Assembly: GCA_009792885.1 (NCBI GenBank)
Contig: WMCF01000089.1
Span: forward strand, 134,239-198,238
Source of the DNA: Eremophila alpestris peregrina
Lineage: Eukaryota; Chordata; Aves; Passeriformes; Alaudidae
Reading direction: 5' to 3'
DNA length: 64,000 bases
Within the stretch, counting starts at the first letter, position 1; each line of letters starts with the position of its first letter. Positions 14,301 to 25,179 of this stretch are shown here, piece after piece. The notes beneath the pieces are model-generated. The model did not search any database, was not told where the DNA came from, and saw only the letters and a program-made list of their open reading frames with translations. The position numbers and the translations under genes are program-made.

Positions 14301-17300
14301 GGACTCCATGCAACATAAAATCTCTGTGGTTGTCAATATAAGTCAGTTGTGTTACATAAAAAAGGGAAAATAACCCAGCCCAAATCTGCCATTAAAATGT
14401 TCTTCATGTTTGGATATTTATTAGAGCAGTAATCACTGTGAAGTTGCAGCTTGCAAGATACTGCATTAAGTTGGTGATTTTTTTGGAGTTAGTTCATCCT
14501 GCCCTTTCCAGGCACTGAGCAGATCTGTTGAACATTTTAAGTATTATGAATCCCCTCATTCTGTTTCAATGTGTTTCATAAATAAGAAAGTTAATTGCAG
14601 GTATTTAATGGGGAAAAGAAAGTTTATATGCAGAGCAAACAAACCTGTTGCAGTCAAAAAACCAAAAGTTGCTTAAAAATAGAAATTACTACACTTGAGA
14701 TTGTTCATAAAGTGTGGGGTTTTTTTCACGGTCTGAAGAAAACAAAAGGTTGGGATTGATTTGACCTCACAAAATACTTTTATTTTCACTATTAAGGAGA
14801 GTCTTATAAGTGATAAGTGCCATTCCTTTGGCAGATTAATCTGACTATATTCATCATAACTAAATCAAAATACAAATACAAGGTGAAGGAAAGCAAAAAG
14901 TATGTGCAATAAACTTTGGTAATGCACACTCTATGAAATTGAAAGTATAGAAAATACTGCCTTGGCAATTCTGTCATGCTAAATTATATCAAGAGCTACA
15001 ACCATTATCTTGAGAAAAATGAAGAAAATTAAAACATCTCTTTAAATAAGTCTCTGTAAAACCAAGTTATACTTTTCTTCAGCTATTGTGAACAAAAAAA
15101 AAACTTCCAATTGCTTTTGCTTTTGTATTGTAAGAAGCACTTCCTCTGAGTCTTTTCAATGGAGTATTGCCCAAATAAGTCCAAATATTTTAATTAGTTA
15201 CTACTTAAAATTTAAAGATACAGTTATTAAAGAAGTTGCTCAAAAGAGTCATACAGCCGGAGCTTAGGCCATGCACTTTATCCAAGTTATGATACAGGCA
15301 GTTCTTTTGTCATGTGAAACAGAGTTTGCTGTTAGTCCCAGTTCATGCAGGTACAGGTGTGGCTGTTAGAATATTCCAGTGCTTGGGTTGCTAGCCCAGT
15401 AGAAGGGAGGTACTGGCTGAGAATCCTAAAATGAGAAGAAGTTAGGTAGAGCTACAGTTTTCTTATATTTGTATTTTGGGTTTATAGCAGGGGGGTTTTT
15501 TGCCATGCCAGAAGTTTTTTCTCCCTTTTACATTTGAGGAAATTCTTTACTGCGGGGATGGTGAGGCACTGGAACAGGTTGCCCAGAGGAGCAATCCTCT
15601 GCCCCATCCCTGGAAGTGTTCAAGTCCAGGCTAGATGGGGCTCGAGCAGCCTGGTCTAGTGGAAGGTGTCCTTGCCCATGGTGGAGGGATTAGAACTAGA
15701 TGGTCTTTAAGGTCCTTTCCAGCCCAAACCATTCTATGATTCTGTCATTTTTCCAGAATTCATTCTCTGCTTGTTGGGACCTGGCAGCCAGGTCAGTGAG
15801 TGCCATGACTTCTTAAATAAAAATTTGGTTTTCACTCCCAAAAAAGAAAGAGCCTGATTTTGTAAATTAGCAGTGAATTCTTTCCTTCTCCAAACACATT
15901 TATCTTCTGTACTTCAGTTTTGCTCTTGTGCCCCATTTAGTTTAACAGTCTCCTGCTTGGGAAGCTGCACCATGATAAGATCCTTCTATAGCAGAATATT
16001 CTTTCTGAGCTTGGTATCCTTTTTCTTCTCTGTTTAATAGTTTGGAAACATGCTCCTAGAGCTGAGCCTGAACCCTTAGGCCTGGTCTTGTTGAAGATGT
16101 CTTCAACTGTAATTCCAGTTTGTGCATCGTAGGATAGATATACCTTGTAAAATAAAAGCACATATTGTCAGTCTCTCAGTATATTTATCTGATTTGGTCA
16201 ATATTGCTTTCACAGCAAACGGCAAAATAAAGCAAATATAGAAAACACTCAAATGTCTGCTGCCTTGGGTTTATCAGCATGTATTTATATACAGTTTGCA
16301 GTCCTCTTGGGGGTGAGGTTGGCGCATTTAGGATTGAAAGAAGAGTGCAAAATATCTTGCTTCCTGTCTAACGGATTTTGCTAAATTTATGTCCAAACAG
16401 TATAAAATTTGCAGATGGAATTTCAGTTAGAAAGGAAAGGCTTTGTCTTCCCTTGGTGAAGTCAGAATTGGCTCCCTATTCATGACTGTTTCTTGTATTT
16501 TTAAATTTTCCACAAAGAATTAAGCATTAGCCATTATTGAAGTAAGTTCACAAAGAGTGCAAAATAAGTCTCTCTAGGGAAAGACGCGATGAAGGAGGAG
16601 CATCCTTCTCTTAACTGTGTATGTGTTCTGCAGATGCTGATTAAAGTATGTGTTTAAGTGAAACTGGGTTTCAATGAGCAATGTGGTATCTTGTTTAAAT
16701 ATTTTGCAGGGGAAATAACAATATCTACAGTTTCATGGCCTGCTGGGAATTTCAGCATGGAATATAGTAGGATGGAGCTGTCATTGAGAACCGATGCCAC
16801 TAAGACCTTAAATTTTTGATAATATCAAAGAGACTATTTACAAGTGTTGGCAGTTTTGGGAACCTGAGAATTTGACAGTTGCTCATTTATAATTTAATTT
16901 CCTTTGGGCCTGGGTTAAGAAGGGCAGTATCTTCCCATTGTTTAGAAACGAACTTAATGGCAAAATAAATGAAAGAAATTGTATTGGGTCTGTCTGAGGT
17001 GGAGTTCATTTTCCCACAGCAGCCCTCCCAGCGCTGTGCTTTGCATCAGTAGCTGGAAAGGTGTTGACAACACAGCAGTGCCTTGGCTGAGCAGTGCTGC
17101 CACAGCACCAGCCTCTCTCTCCAACATTTTCCCCCCATCAGTATTCTGGGGTGGGCAAGGTCCTGGGAGGAGACACAACTAGGCCCGCTGACACAAATTA
17201 ACCAAAGGGATATTCCATAGCACATTAATTCAGCTCAGCTCCAAAAGCTAAGGAAAGGAGGAACACTGATTATTTACAGTGTTTGCTTTTCCAAGCAAGT

Positions 17301-18179
17301 GCCGTACGTGCTGAAGCCCTGCTTCCCGGGAAGTGACCGGACATTGATTGCTGATGGGAAGTAGAGAATTAGGTTGTTAACATTTTTTTTCTTTTTGTGC
17401 ACATGCAAACTTTCACTTTTGCTTTAGTAAACTGTCTTATCTCAACCTATGGTTTTCCATTTTATTTTCTCTCCTCTGTCCAGCTGGGAAGGGGGAGACA
17501 TAGAGCAGCCCCATGGGCACCTGGAATCCAGCAAAGGTCAACCTACCACAGAAATTCTGGAAATACTTGAAATTTATTCTGGCTTTTTAATAATGAAAGA
17601 AGAAACACTTGTATCATCCTCATCTGGCAGTTTAATTAACCTGAATAGTATAAATAATGTTGTGGCATAATCCTTGATGTGCAAGCATTCTTAATAGAAT
17701 TAGACAGGTTGTTGACAGATGGTCATTCTCCAAACCAACATTAACAAGCAAAGAGGGCTTTTTTCCCACAAAGAAGATGATTAAGTATGAAGTATCTGTT
17801 TAAAATACGTAGGTCTGACATTCTTCACTCACCTAAAATGTATAGTTTTCTGGAAGACAAATTCTATGGAATAATGCACAGCAGTCTATTGCATTGATGA
17901 ACAGCATGAATTGACTTAATCATTTTAAGTTAGCTCTTTACTCCTCTTCCTTTAAAATGAAGCATTTCCAGTTTCATGGGTTTGAAAGTATACTAGCTGT
18001 ATGTGTTGATTTCCTTTAATTATTAAAAGTTTTGTTTTGTTATGTTTTTGTTTTTCTCTAGATTATGGGATGATGGAATTATTGATCCAGCTGACACAAG
18101 ACTGGTTTTGGGCCTCAGTCTCAGTGCAGCCCTAAATGCACCCACGAAGAAGACAGAATTTGGAGTTTTCAGGATGTAA
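2256..18179 (+). CDS. MCCC2: 3-methylcrotonyl-CoA carboxylase beta subunit, C-terminal ten exons
   Basis: MCCC2 is the biotin-independent carboxyltransferase (beta) subunit of mitochondrial methylcrotonyl-CoA carboxylase. It moves the carboxyl group from biotin on the alpha subunit (MCCC1) to 3-methylcrotonyl-CoA in leucine breakdown. Ten exons can be joined here: 2256-2320, 3227-3326, 4256-4351, 5552-5624, 5825-5901, 7938-8004, 8279-8435, 9213-9327, 10565-10650 and 18062-18179. All junctions are GT-AG, phases agree, and the total of 954 bases gives 317 residues plus TAA with no internal stop. The product aligns almost continuously with the C-terminal half of vertebrate MCCC2 (about 563 residues), including the EPSEEPLFPADE, NNGVLFSESAKKG, GGSYGAGNYGMCGRAYS and final FRM segments. 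The N-terminal half and transit peptide lie outside the window. Identity is near certain; conservation and intact splice sites imply a working gene. Confidence 0.97.
3227..3326 (+). CDS. MCCC2: MCCC2 coding exon
   Basis: One base completes the split Arg codon, then 33 codons run from KSGVTDHYALDD to LNLQKKLD. The acceptor is ATACAG and the donor GTAAGT. Human MCCC2 has the closely similar KSGVSDHWALDD. Confidence 0.96.
4256..4351 (+). CDS. MCCC2: MCCC2 coding exon
   Basis: These 32 codons start VTVEPSEEPLFPADE and end NFDVKE. The acceptor is TTACAG and the donor GTATGA. The EPSEEPLFPADE string is a recognisable MCCC2 signature. Confidence 0.96.
5552..5624 (+). CDS. MCCC2: MCCC2 coding exon
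   Basis: It encodes VIARIVDGSRFDEFKALYGD then TLVT and the first base of a Gly codon. The acceptor is CTTAAG and the donor GTAAGT. The VDGSRF-EFK motif is shared across acyl-CoA carboxyltransferase beta subunits. Confidence 0.96.
5825..5901 (+). CDS. MCCC2: MCCC2 coding exon
   Basis: It completes the Gly codon and encodes FARIFGYPVGIIGNN then GVLFSESAKK. The acceptor is CTTTAG and the donor GTAAAT. The following 2-kb intron (5902-7937) holds no feature I recognise. Confidence 0.96.
7938..8004 (+). CDS. MCCC2: MCCC2 coding exon
   Basis: It encodes GTHFIQLCCQRNIPIVFLQ then NIT and one base of Gly. The acceptor is CCACAG and the donor GTGAGT. It corresponds to the human segment GTHFVQLCCQRNIP. 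Confidence 0.96.
8279..8435 (+). CDS. MCCC2: MCCC2 coding exon
   Basis: This is the longest exon here (157 bases). It runs from FMVGREYEAGGIAKDGAKM to the glycine-rich GGSYGAGNYGMCGRAY loop, typical of the second crotonase-like fold of the domain. The acceptor is TTTTAG-like (TTCTTTAG) and the donor GTAAGT. Confidence 0.97.
9213..9327 (+). CDS. MCCC2: MCCC2 coding exon
   Basis: It completes a split Ser codon and encodes PRFLYMWPNARISVMGGEQ, ending KAREGKQ. The acceptor is TTTCAG and the donor GTATAT. The NARISVMGGEQAA string is strongly conserved in the family. Confidence 0.97.
10565..10650 (+). CDS. MCCC2: MCCC2 coding exon
   Basis: It encodes LSEADEAALKEPIIRRFEEE then GNPYYSSA with a split Arg codon at the end. 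The acceptor is TTTTAG and the donor GTAACA. A 7.4-kb intron follows. Confidence 0.96.
11430..12050 (+). mobile_element. CR1 ORF2 internal fragment (endonuclease-RT linker)
   Basis: Plus-strand translation in shifting frames gives recognisable CR1 ORF2 pieces: EFTSAEGLIKEGM, WGCRGHTLAELRISRN, AWLSKDFLLKLRNKKEVY and WKQEQVTWEEP. These correspond to the end of the endonuclease domain and the linker before reverse transcriptase. Frameshifts and stops show it is dead. The usual CR1 3' end is absent, so this is an internal relic. Confidence 0.8.
13356..13593 (-). other. Exon-like antisense open segment, unrecognised
   Basis: On the minus strand a pyrimidine-rich acceptor (GTTTTTTAG, exon starting at 13593) and a consensus donor (CAAG|GTGAGT, exon ending at 13356) bound 238 bases with no stop in one frame. 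The frame stays open to 13234, about 120 codons. The translation includes CLDSVSVTVPRHLIDNELG, FYQAWSPTGLGCKRDR and LELQQMLANKQLPML. It looks protein-like, but I recognise no family. It could be an exon of a nested antisense gene, part of a pseudogene, or chance. It lies antisense to MCCC2 in its last intron. Confidence 0.35.
15536..15744 (+). mobile_element. CR1 LINE 3' end
   Basis: The segment carries the typical CR1 3' end in sense: ACTGGAACAGGTTGCCCAGA, then AGCAGCCTGGTCTAGTGG, then the terminal ATTCTATGATTCTG. About 200 bases survive, a normal 5'-truncated copy. It is less diverged than the copy at 0.8 kb. Confidence 0.93.
16980..17550 (+). mobile_element. Solo LTR of an avian endogenous retrovirus, 571 bp
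   Basis: The element begins TGTATTGGGTCTGTCTGAGG and ends CAACCTACCACA, so it has TG...CA termini. It is flanked on both sides by the 5-bp duplication GAAAT (16975-16979 and 17551-17555). Internal landmarks, such as ACCAAAGGGATATTCCATA and GCCCTGCTTCCCGGGAAGTG, are ones I associate with songbird LTR families. No internal retroviral region is present, so this is a solo LTR left by recombination. It sits in sense in the last MCCC2 intron. The exact family needs a repeat-library match. Confidence 0.9.
18062..18179 (+). CDS. MCCC2: MCCC2 terminal coding exon
   Basis: The acceptor is TCTCTAG. One base completes Arg, then LWDDGIIDPADTRLVLGLSL and the end EFGVFRM, followed by TAA at 18177-18179. 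The human protein ends DFGIFRM, so the C-terminus is complete. Confidence 0.97.
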
Positions 18180-18490
18180 ACTTAAACATATGATCATCAG
18201 AATTACTTCTGTATATTTTATTTGGGGCTGGGCAGCACACTAACTACAATATTGCAGTGATTAAAAATAAAGATTTGTAAGATGCTATTTTTAATGAAAC
18301 GTTCATCATTATTTTCACTGACTGTAACTGTCACACAGTGCTTCAGTTTTTTGATAGTGATTTGAGATGTCATTTAAGTGCTTATATAACTGCTTTCATT
18401 AATAAATTACAGGTTCTAGCATTATTCCTCATGTTTGACGAGAAACTATTGATACTATCTCTTGTATAAATAAATGGGCAAAATAAACTA
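18180..18490 (+). terminator. MCCC2: MCCC2 3' UTR with several poly(A) signals
   Basis: AATAAA occurs at 18266-18271, 18401-18406, 18469-18474 and 18482-18487. The first would give a 3' UTR of roughly 110 bases and the later ones roughly 250-330. The cluster suggests alternative ends, but which is used cannot be told from sequence alone. Confidence 0.75.
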
Positions 18491-21400
18491 ATATTTGGTG
18501 CTTATCAGTGCCTATGTTTCTTTTAATTCTTTTTGTGTATCTCCTATAAGTGCAGAGTACTTTTGCAGTCCAACAGAGATAAACCCACATGTGCTAATAA
18601 ATAATTTTTGTGAAAGGGAAGTGCTGTAAGGGTAGCCATGGATTTCAACACAGCATGAAGTTGCAGACTTCATGCCGTTGTTGTCATCTTGTTCTGTCTC
18701 TGGCTTTCATCCAAAAAACATTGCTTTTCTGTGTGGTTCCCTGGAGTCAAAACAACTATTGAACCTGGTGAATGCATAATGTTTTCTGGAAGAGATGGGA
18801 CGTGTGTGCTGGTATCTGTGAAATCAGCAAGTTGCTGAGAGCATGTATGAGGACAGGGATTGGCTGCAAAGGTGTTTAAACCTGGCATGTGGTCCTTCTG
18901 GTAATTTTGTTTTCACAAAGACAGAATGTTCTCTCCACAAGGATCAATGCTTTACTCAGAGCAGAAGCCTGAGATCCACTGACTTAAGGAGTTTTGAGAT
19001 GCTGGAGTGCTTTGGTTATTCTGATTTATTTAGGGTAGCTTGTTGGAGTGTAAAGTTTTTCAAGAATTCGGTGTCTGTAATTTAGTTTGTTCTCTTTGGA
19101 AACACCACACCCTGTAGAAACTGCATACTGTTCTAGCTGGGAACAGAAAGGTGATTTGATTTTATCTAGTTTTGCTCTACAGGTGCCTGGATAGCCATTG
19201 CCAGAAATATTCTTAACTGAGAGTCAAATCCAAGAAGAGCCAGTGTACATGAATAGAGGTCCTATCCCGTGCTGGCCTGTGGGGAAAGCTGCTAAGAGGG
19301 GTGATCACCTAGAGTAAAGTGCTAGCTGTAATCTTCCTAATCTTCCTTGTGTGGAGAGGAGTTCTCCTTGGATCCAGGAGGAGGCTGGAAGGTCTGCTAT
19401 CTACTAGCCTTTCCAGCTGTGTCTCAGACAGATGCAAAAGAGAAAATGAAATAATTCTTTGGAAGGGGGATCTTCAATGTAGAATATAGACAGTGTAGAC
19501 AGCCTAGCATATGTTGAGCAGTGTGGTCTCTGGCGCACTTCTATATTGCACTAAAAGAGCAATTTTCCCTCTCTTTTGACTGAGATGAAATGTATCCAAA
19601 GTGTGGTGTGTTCTGCACCATTAGAAAAATTACTTCTATAGGTCTTCACTCTCATGCTTGCTCTTAGTATATTAAATAATATGTAACAGAGGATAATAAT
19701 TTAAAATCCTGCCAACTAGGCACAGAGCTGTGCATTTGTGTCACTTGTCTCACTACACACATTTGGGAACATGTCTGGCATAGACCCAATATTTCTTGAT
19801 TTCTTGAAAGCAAAGTGAAATTATTTATGGTTAGTAGGCTTCTGAAATTCATTTTAAAATACCCTACTTTTAAATACAGCTCTACCAAATATATAAATAT
19901 AAATATATAAAATATAAGCAAGGAGAAAAAGAGTTCCAGACCCTGAAATGCTGTTAGTGGCTTCCAGTGAGAAGAAACGTACTGTATTTTCTACTACTGC
20001 AGTTGAATAATCAGTTCAGGCACTTGACTTTCTGTTCTTAATTATGGGGATCACTTTTGCCTGTCACTTCTAAAGCCATGAGGACTACTGCCTGTTTCTG
20101 CTAAGAAATCTGATCTCTTCTGAATAATATTTTAATTTTAATATATTCTTTCAATTACACTGGTAATTAAATCATGTGAAGTTGGAGACAGTAACAGATA
20201 ATCTTGGGATACAGATGATAGAAGCAAGTATGTTTGGAAAAATGATTCTGAGAGCGGTAATTCCCAGTTGCTTGTTACATCTGAAAAGGCAGTTCTTCAC
20301 ATTTGTCAAAATTTCTTCCTCTGAATATGTGTACAAGCAAAGTCAAAACACGTTTGATTAAATAGGAGTGTTCTGCCTTAATAATACTTAGCTTTACAAA
20401 CATGTTAAGCAAATGAAATTAATCATCACATGCTTTGCATCCTATCAGCATGATCTTGTTAGCAGTCAGTACCAAGCAGGGTCTTCAGGGCAGAGCAGCA
20501 GTTTAGAGAGCCACTAGTGGTTATCAGTCCTCCACTACACAGCTGTGTTGGAAAAGCTTTTGCATGTTCCCGTGCTGCATTCTGTATGGGGCACTGACTG
20601 TAAGCACTGCCCCTCGTGTGTGACAGTGTTCTGATTGCTGAGATGGTCTCTTGCTGCCCAGGGGTTTGCTGAGAAACACTGATTTCTGTGGAGTCAGCAG
20701 GAGCGAGGATGCTTGCACCACGTTTGATGATGTTGGGAGATGTATTCATGCTGTCTCAAAATAATCACCCAGAGCTCTCACATTGCATCTGCCACCAGGA
20801 GTCTCACGCTTTTGCAGCAGCAGCTCCTTCTTAGGTTTAGCATGGATGCCATTACAACAGTAATTTTAAGTTTTCATTGGCATTGTACCACCAGTAGGAT
20901 CTCTTTTGGAATGAAAGGAAATTTAAAATAAACCTAAATTAAAGGTAGCTGCCACTGTAAGGGCATAATATTTGTGATGGCAGAGGCAATGTAAAAGCTG
21001 TGGATGACTATCTCAATTCTTCTCCTACTTGTTTCTGGTACATGTAACCTCTTCAGTGAAGTATTGAAGCAGCTCACAACCACTAATCTGTTTCCTTACT
21101 GGAAAGGGTTGTACTTGGGATGATTTTTCAAACAAAGGTTGAGGAACAAGGGAAATAGTTGTGCCCTATCGAGCACACAAACTGGTGGACCAGGTGCTCT
21201 AGACTTCCTGGGGACCTTTGCTTCAATCTAGTCTTGCCTTGGGCATAACTGTTCTGAGCTATGTGCCTCCCTCCAGCCCCTGCAAAGAGGGGAGGCCAAG
21301 AGGTTACCTAGTTCTGTTTCTCCATGATAGTTAGGCATGGTCTCTTTAAGACTGCAAGGAGTTTAAGAGTCAATATAATGACCTCGAGGGTGTTTTCAAA

Positions 21401-24400
21401 CACCTCTACAGAAGGAAATGGGAAACCACAAATGAGGGGGGCTAAGCATCTTTTCATGTCCCTAGAGACTGTTGCAACCAAGGGTCTCCTCAAATTCTCG
21501 AATCCTACTGGGCAGAGATGGTGAATTCAGGATGGATTGTAAAAATGTACCCATTGCCATTTTCCTTTTTATTTTCATGGCAGTTAGGAAGGTGCTGTGA
21601 ACCTGGGAGCTACCATTTGGCCTTCAATCAAAATTGGTGGCAGTTTATTTAACAAACATCAAGGTAGAACCTCTGGAACACAATCATTGCAAGCCTCCTT
21701 CCAGGGCTGAAATGTGATGTGGATGGAGCACAGCCTATGCAATAGCTCTGCCTGCAGAAATGGAGAAGCCACTGGGGGACCTGTTCCCACCACTCTTCCA
21801 CCCATGTGGGGTTGGTTTATTGGGGAGTTTGTAGCCTCAGTGTTCGTGTGTGCATTGCTGTATGTGCTATTGCTCTGAGAGCCCATCTTTTATTTAAATG
21901 GCTTTTTTCCAATCTATTACTCACCAAGATGGATTGCTATCTCTGGCTGAAATAGATGTCTTTCAAGTATGCCTCTGGACTCTTATTACTTCAAGTGTGG
22001 CAGAACTCTGATTTATCTTGGAGTTTCCTCACTGTTCAAGGTTTCAGTAAAAAAAAAGTCTTGATTCAGAAAACCAATGATGGTATATTATTTTTTTGAA
22101 CTGTGGTTTATAAATTAAGGCAATTTAACAAGGCAGTTGCAAAAGCCTGCTGCTTTTCTGCAAAGCCTTAAAGCATCCACTTAAAGCCAGATGTCCATTT
22201 TCATGTCTCTGATTCAGTAGAGCACTTGTTCAAATGCTTGACACTAATCCCTACAGTCCTAAAATCCATCCAACACTATGTCTATGCCAAGCCAAAACTA
22301 GAACACACAGAAATGCCTCGGAACTGCTCACCAGCATCAACAATAAAACTCCATTATTTTCCCACTTTTAGAAGTACACTTAGTTAATTGACCATGATGG
22401 AAGAGTGTGATTATGAAAAGCATGTGTGACAAAATTATCCATATGATATACAGATGCTAGTGCACGTTGGTAGTGTTCTGTTTGTACCTTGTTTGCAATA
22501 ACATTTGCATGGAGATAGTTAACTTTAAGAAACTAGAATTAGTACTCAGGTACAACAGAGCTGCCCATCCCCAAGGTCTGATCACACTTCATGTGGATTA
22601 CCTAGAGCTGAGCTCTGAAGTGCCACAGGCTCCCCTCATTCCATAGCCAGCTGTCTTATGACTGGCTACTGATGGTGCCTTTTTGTAATGGTAAACAGTC
22701 ATTTCCCAATTTTCTTTCTTTTCTGCTCCTTGACCTGATAGCCTTTGACACTCTTACTTAATACTCATCTATCCTGCTGATATTAATCCTGCTGATTTTT
22801 TATCCCCTAGTACCGGAGACAAAGTGTACAAGAATGGCTGAATGGGGAACAAAGGGACAGTGTAATAGAGACAGTAACATGCACAGAAACTTGTACAGTT
22901 TTGTGGGTTTCTGTAGCCAGACAGATACAATGACTTTTGGAAACAGAAATCTGTAATTGTCTCCACATTCAACAATAATTTTACTGGAGTAGCTAACATC
23001 AAATTCAGCTTTTTTACTGTAAGTATAAATTGGAAAGAAAACAGTGATGTTTTCCAAGCATCTCTTGTGAGTTCAACACTGCATGAGTAATCCTCATACT
23101 ATAAAATACAGTTTGAATTTTTGGTCAGGCTTCACAGATGCTGCTTTTAAAGTCGAATAGGCCATATATCTGCCTCTCTGTATGAAGTGTTGCATTTTTC
23201 ATAGCCTGGGTTATTTCTCTGTTCTAAGAAACTTTGTTTTGGCACACCCATCATTTTCAGTACCTGCACATGGTTGTGGTTTTGCTCCAGCCTGGGAACA
23301 GAGCCTGGACTTTGCTATGAGTGGTTTACCACCAGCATGTCATCTGAAATCTTAGCCTTCCCTGTGGCTAAATGAAACTGGAGGATCCACAGAGACAGGC
23401 AGAGGATCTCTACTCTGACCAGCAATTACAAATGAGACCTTTGCTGGATGCAATGATCAATAGGAGTGTGTGGGAGGAGGTAACAGCAAGAGGTGAACAC
23501 GCAGCACTGGAGGCAAGCAACGTGATAGAGAGATCAGAGCCTTTTTATTGCCTCAAACAAAATGCTGCTGTTGAAAATTACTTGTTAAACCACAGTCCTT
23601 TTGTTCCCTTGAAAATATGCCTGCCTGCTTGGAAAAATACATGCCTGGACCTGTTTAATTTGTCTTTAAACCACTTTCTTTGTGTATGTGCTCACATTGT
23701 ATTGCCTTTTCAATCTGCTCCTAGCTCCCGTTCCTAGCTTCTGTACAAATGACCAGCTGTTAAGAGTTTGTTAACAAGCTGTGAGGGTTTTGTTAACAAG
23801 GTTTTCCAGTTTCCCCCTTCTCCAAATGATCCTCCCTTCACCTAAGGAGACAGCCCAGTTCTTGCCGCTGTTGATTTGCAGGCAGGAACATCCCCATAGC
23901 CACTTCAGAGCTGTGAGCTTGAAGTGAAGCCTCCTCACAGGCAGGCCCAGCTCACTTCCTCCTTGTCCCAACAACGAGATGGCCAAATGTCTCATGCCAG
24001 CAAACTGCTGCCCAGCAGCCCTGTTTTACCCCAGGCTTGGCCCAGAGGAGGCTGGAGAAGGCTGAGCACGCTCTTCATCTTGCATGCTCTTCTTGGCATA
24101 CCACAGCTTTTCTGAATAGGAAGAGCTGCCCCTGCCACCACCATGGCCACAAGGCCTGTCCAGGGATCTTTTCAGTGAGAGTATTCATGGACCCGAGGCC
24201 AGTGGGCTTGTAGAACCAAATGTCAGTGGGAAGGTCTGAATGAGATGTGTTCGCTGATGCTAGGCCTCCTTTCAGCGACTGCACTTTTTCTCTCCAAAAC
24301 AGGGGTGGCCTCATTTCATACACAGAGTGTTTGATGGACCAAGATCCTGTTCACTGCTACGATATTTGACCTTAAGCACAGTTCTGCCTGATGTATTAGC

Positions 24401-24750
24401 AGTTTCCTTTATCCTGGGCCTTTTGATGCTGCTTCTTACCTTTCTCTTGGTGGCCCTAAGCCTCCCCCCATTGTTGGTTCCCACCTGTCCTTATTTAAGC
24501 ATTCTCATCCTCATCAGTTTGTTGCTCATCATCACTATCTATCCACCTTCTCCGACTCCTTCAGGCTAATCCTCCCACATGGCCCTCCCTTCCAACACAT
24601 CGTGTTTTTCCTTAGCCCGCGGTGTACTTGCTCTCCCTCCTGTCAGATCCCTGTGTTGACTTCCGAGCCTAGTCTCCCTAGTTTGCAAGCCCAACTTCCA
24701 CTTTCATCTCTGTTTGTCCAGTGTACACCCTCTCCCTCAACCGTCCCAGC
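18491..24750. other. Intergenic MCCC2-CARTPT
   Basis: About 6.3 kb between the two genes. I found no coding exon, RNA gene or clear transposon in it. Composition is AT-rich up to about 23.8 kb, then rises in GC toward the CARTPT CpG island. Any CARTPT distal regulatory elements here cannot be picked out by eye. Confidence 0.6.
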
Positions 24751-24959
24751 CCCCAGGGGCGAAGGAATAGTTTCCCACTCTGCTCACAGCCCTCGGCCGC
24801 AGGGAGTGCGGACAGGGTGCAGTTGGGCTGTCCGCCTTCCCCTGGGTGGCCCTCAGAGATGGATCCGCTATTTGGCCCGGCGGTCAGGGACTGCTTTGGG
24901 GCGACGGGGAGGCGGGGGGCTCGGAGCCGTGCCGTGCCGTGCCGGCGCTCGGGGCGGCG

Positions 24960-25035
24960 GCGGTGGGCGCTGACGCACGGCGGGGCGGGCGCGGCTCTAT
25001 AAAGGCGGCGGCGGCGGCGGCGGGGCGGCAGCACC
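24960..25035 (+). promoter_or_regulatory. CARTPT: CARTPT core promoter: CRE-like half site and TATA box
   Basis: TATAAA lies at 24998-25003, 33 bases before the ATG. A TGACGCAC element, a half-site match to the cAMP response element, lies at 24971-24978. A start site about 30 bases after the TATA would leave a 5' UTR of only some 5-15 bases. A CRE-type element and a nearby TATA box are known in mammalian CARTPT promoters, which fits this reading. Confidence 0.75.
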
Positions 25036-25179
25036 ATGGAGAGCTGCCGGGCGCTGGCGCTGTGCGCCGTGGCGGCCGCGCTGCTGCTGAGCGCCCGCGG
25101 GCTCGGATCGGCCCCGCCGCGCCGCGCCCGAGACCTGGGAGCGCCCGGCGGCGGCGGCGCTTCCCGGGAGAAGGAGCTG
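25036..25179 (+). CDS. CARTPT: CARTPT exon 1: signal peptide and N-terminal propeptide
   Basis: These 48 codons end in SREKEL, matching the conserved exon end (HEKEL in human). The donor is CTG|GTGCGG. The following intron is only 80 bases and extremely GC-rich. Confidence 0.94.

Larger units (their letters stand above)
10651..18061 (+). other. MCCC2: Last and largest MCCC2 intron
   Basis: This 7.4-kb intron contains an internal CR1 ORF2 fragment (about 11430-12050), a CR1 3' end (15536-15744), a solo LTR (16980-17550) and an exon-like antisense open segment (13356-13593). A 13-base direct duplication (AACAGCTGACCTT) lies near 12169-12196. Between about 12600 and 14700 I see no transposon text; the composition is mixed rather than purely AT-rich, as often seen around conserved non-coding elements, but conservation cannot be judged here. 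Confidence 0.8.

Noticed and set aside
20459..20749. A 96-codon minus-strand open frame
   Set aside because: Protein-like length only; no motifs, splice sites or similarity that I can recognise.
23372..23737. A 121-codon plus-strand open frame upstream of CARTPT
   Set aside because: No family resemblance; it is isolated, with no supporting splice or promoter context.
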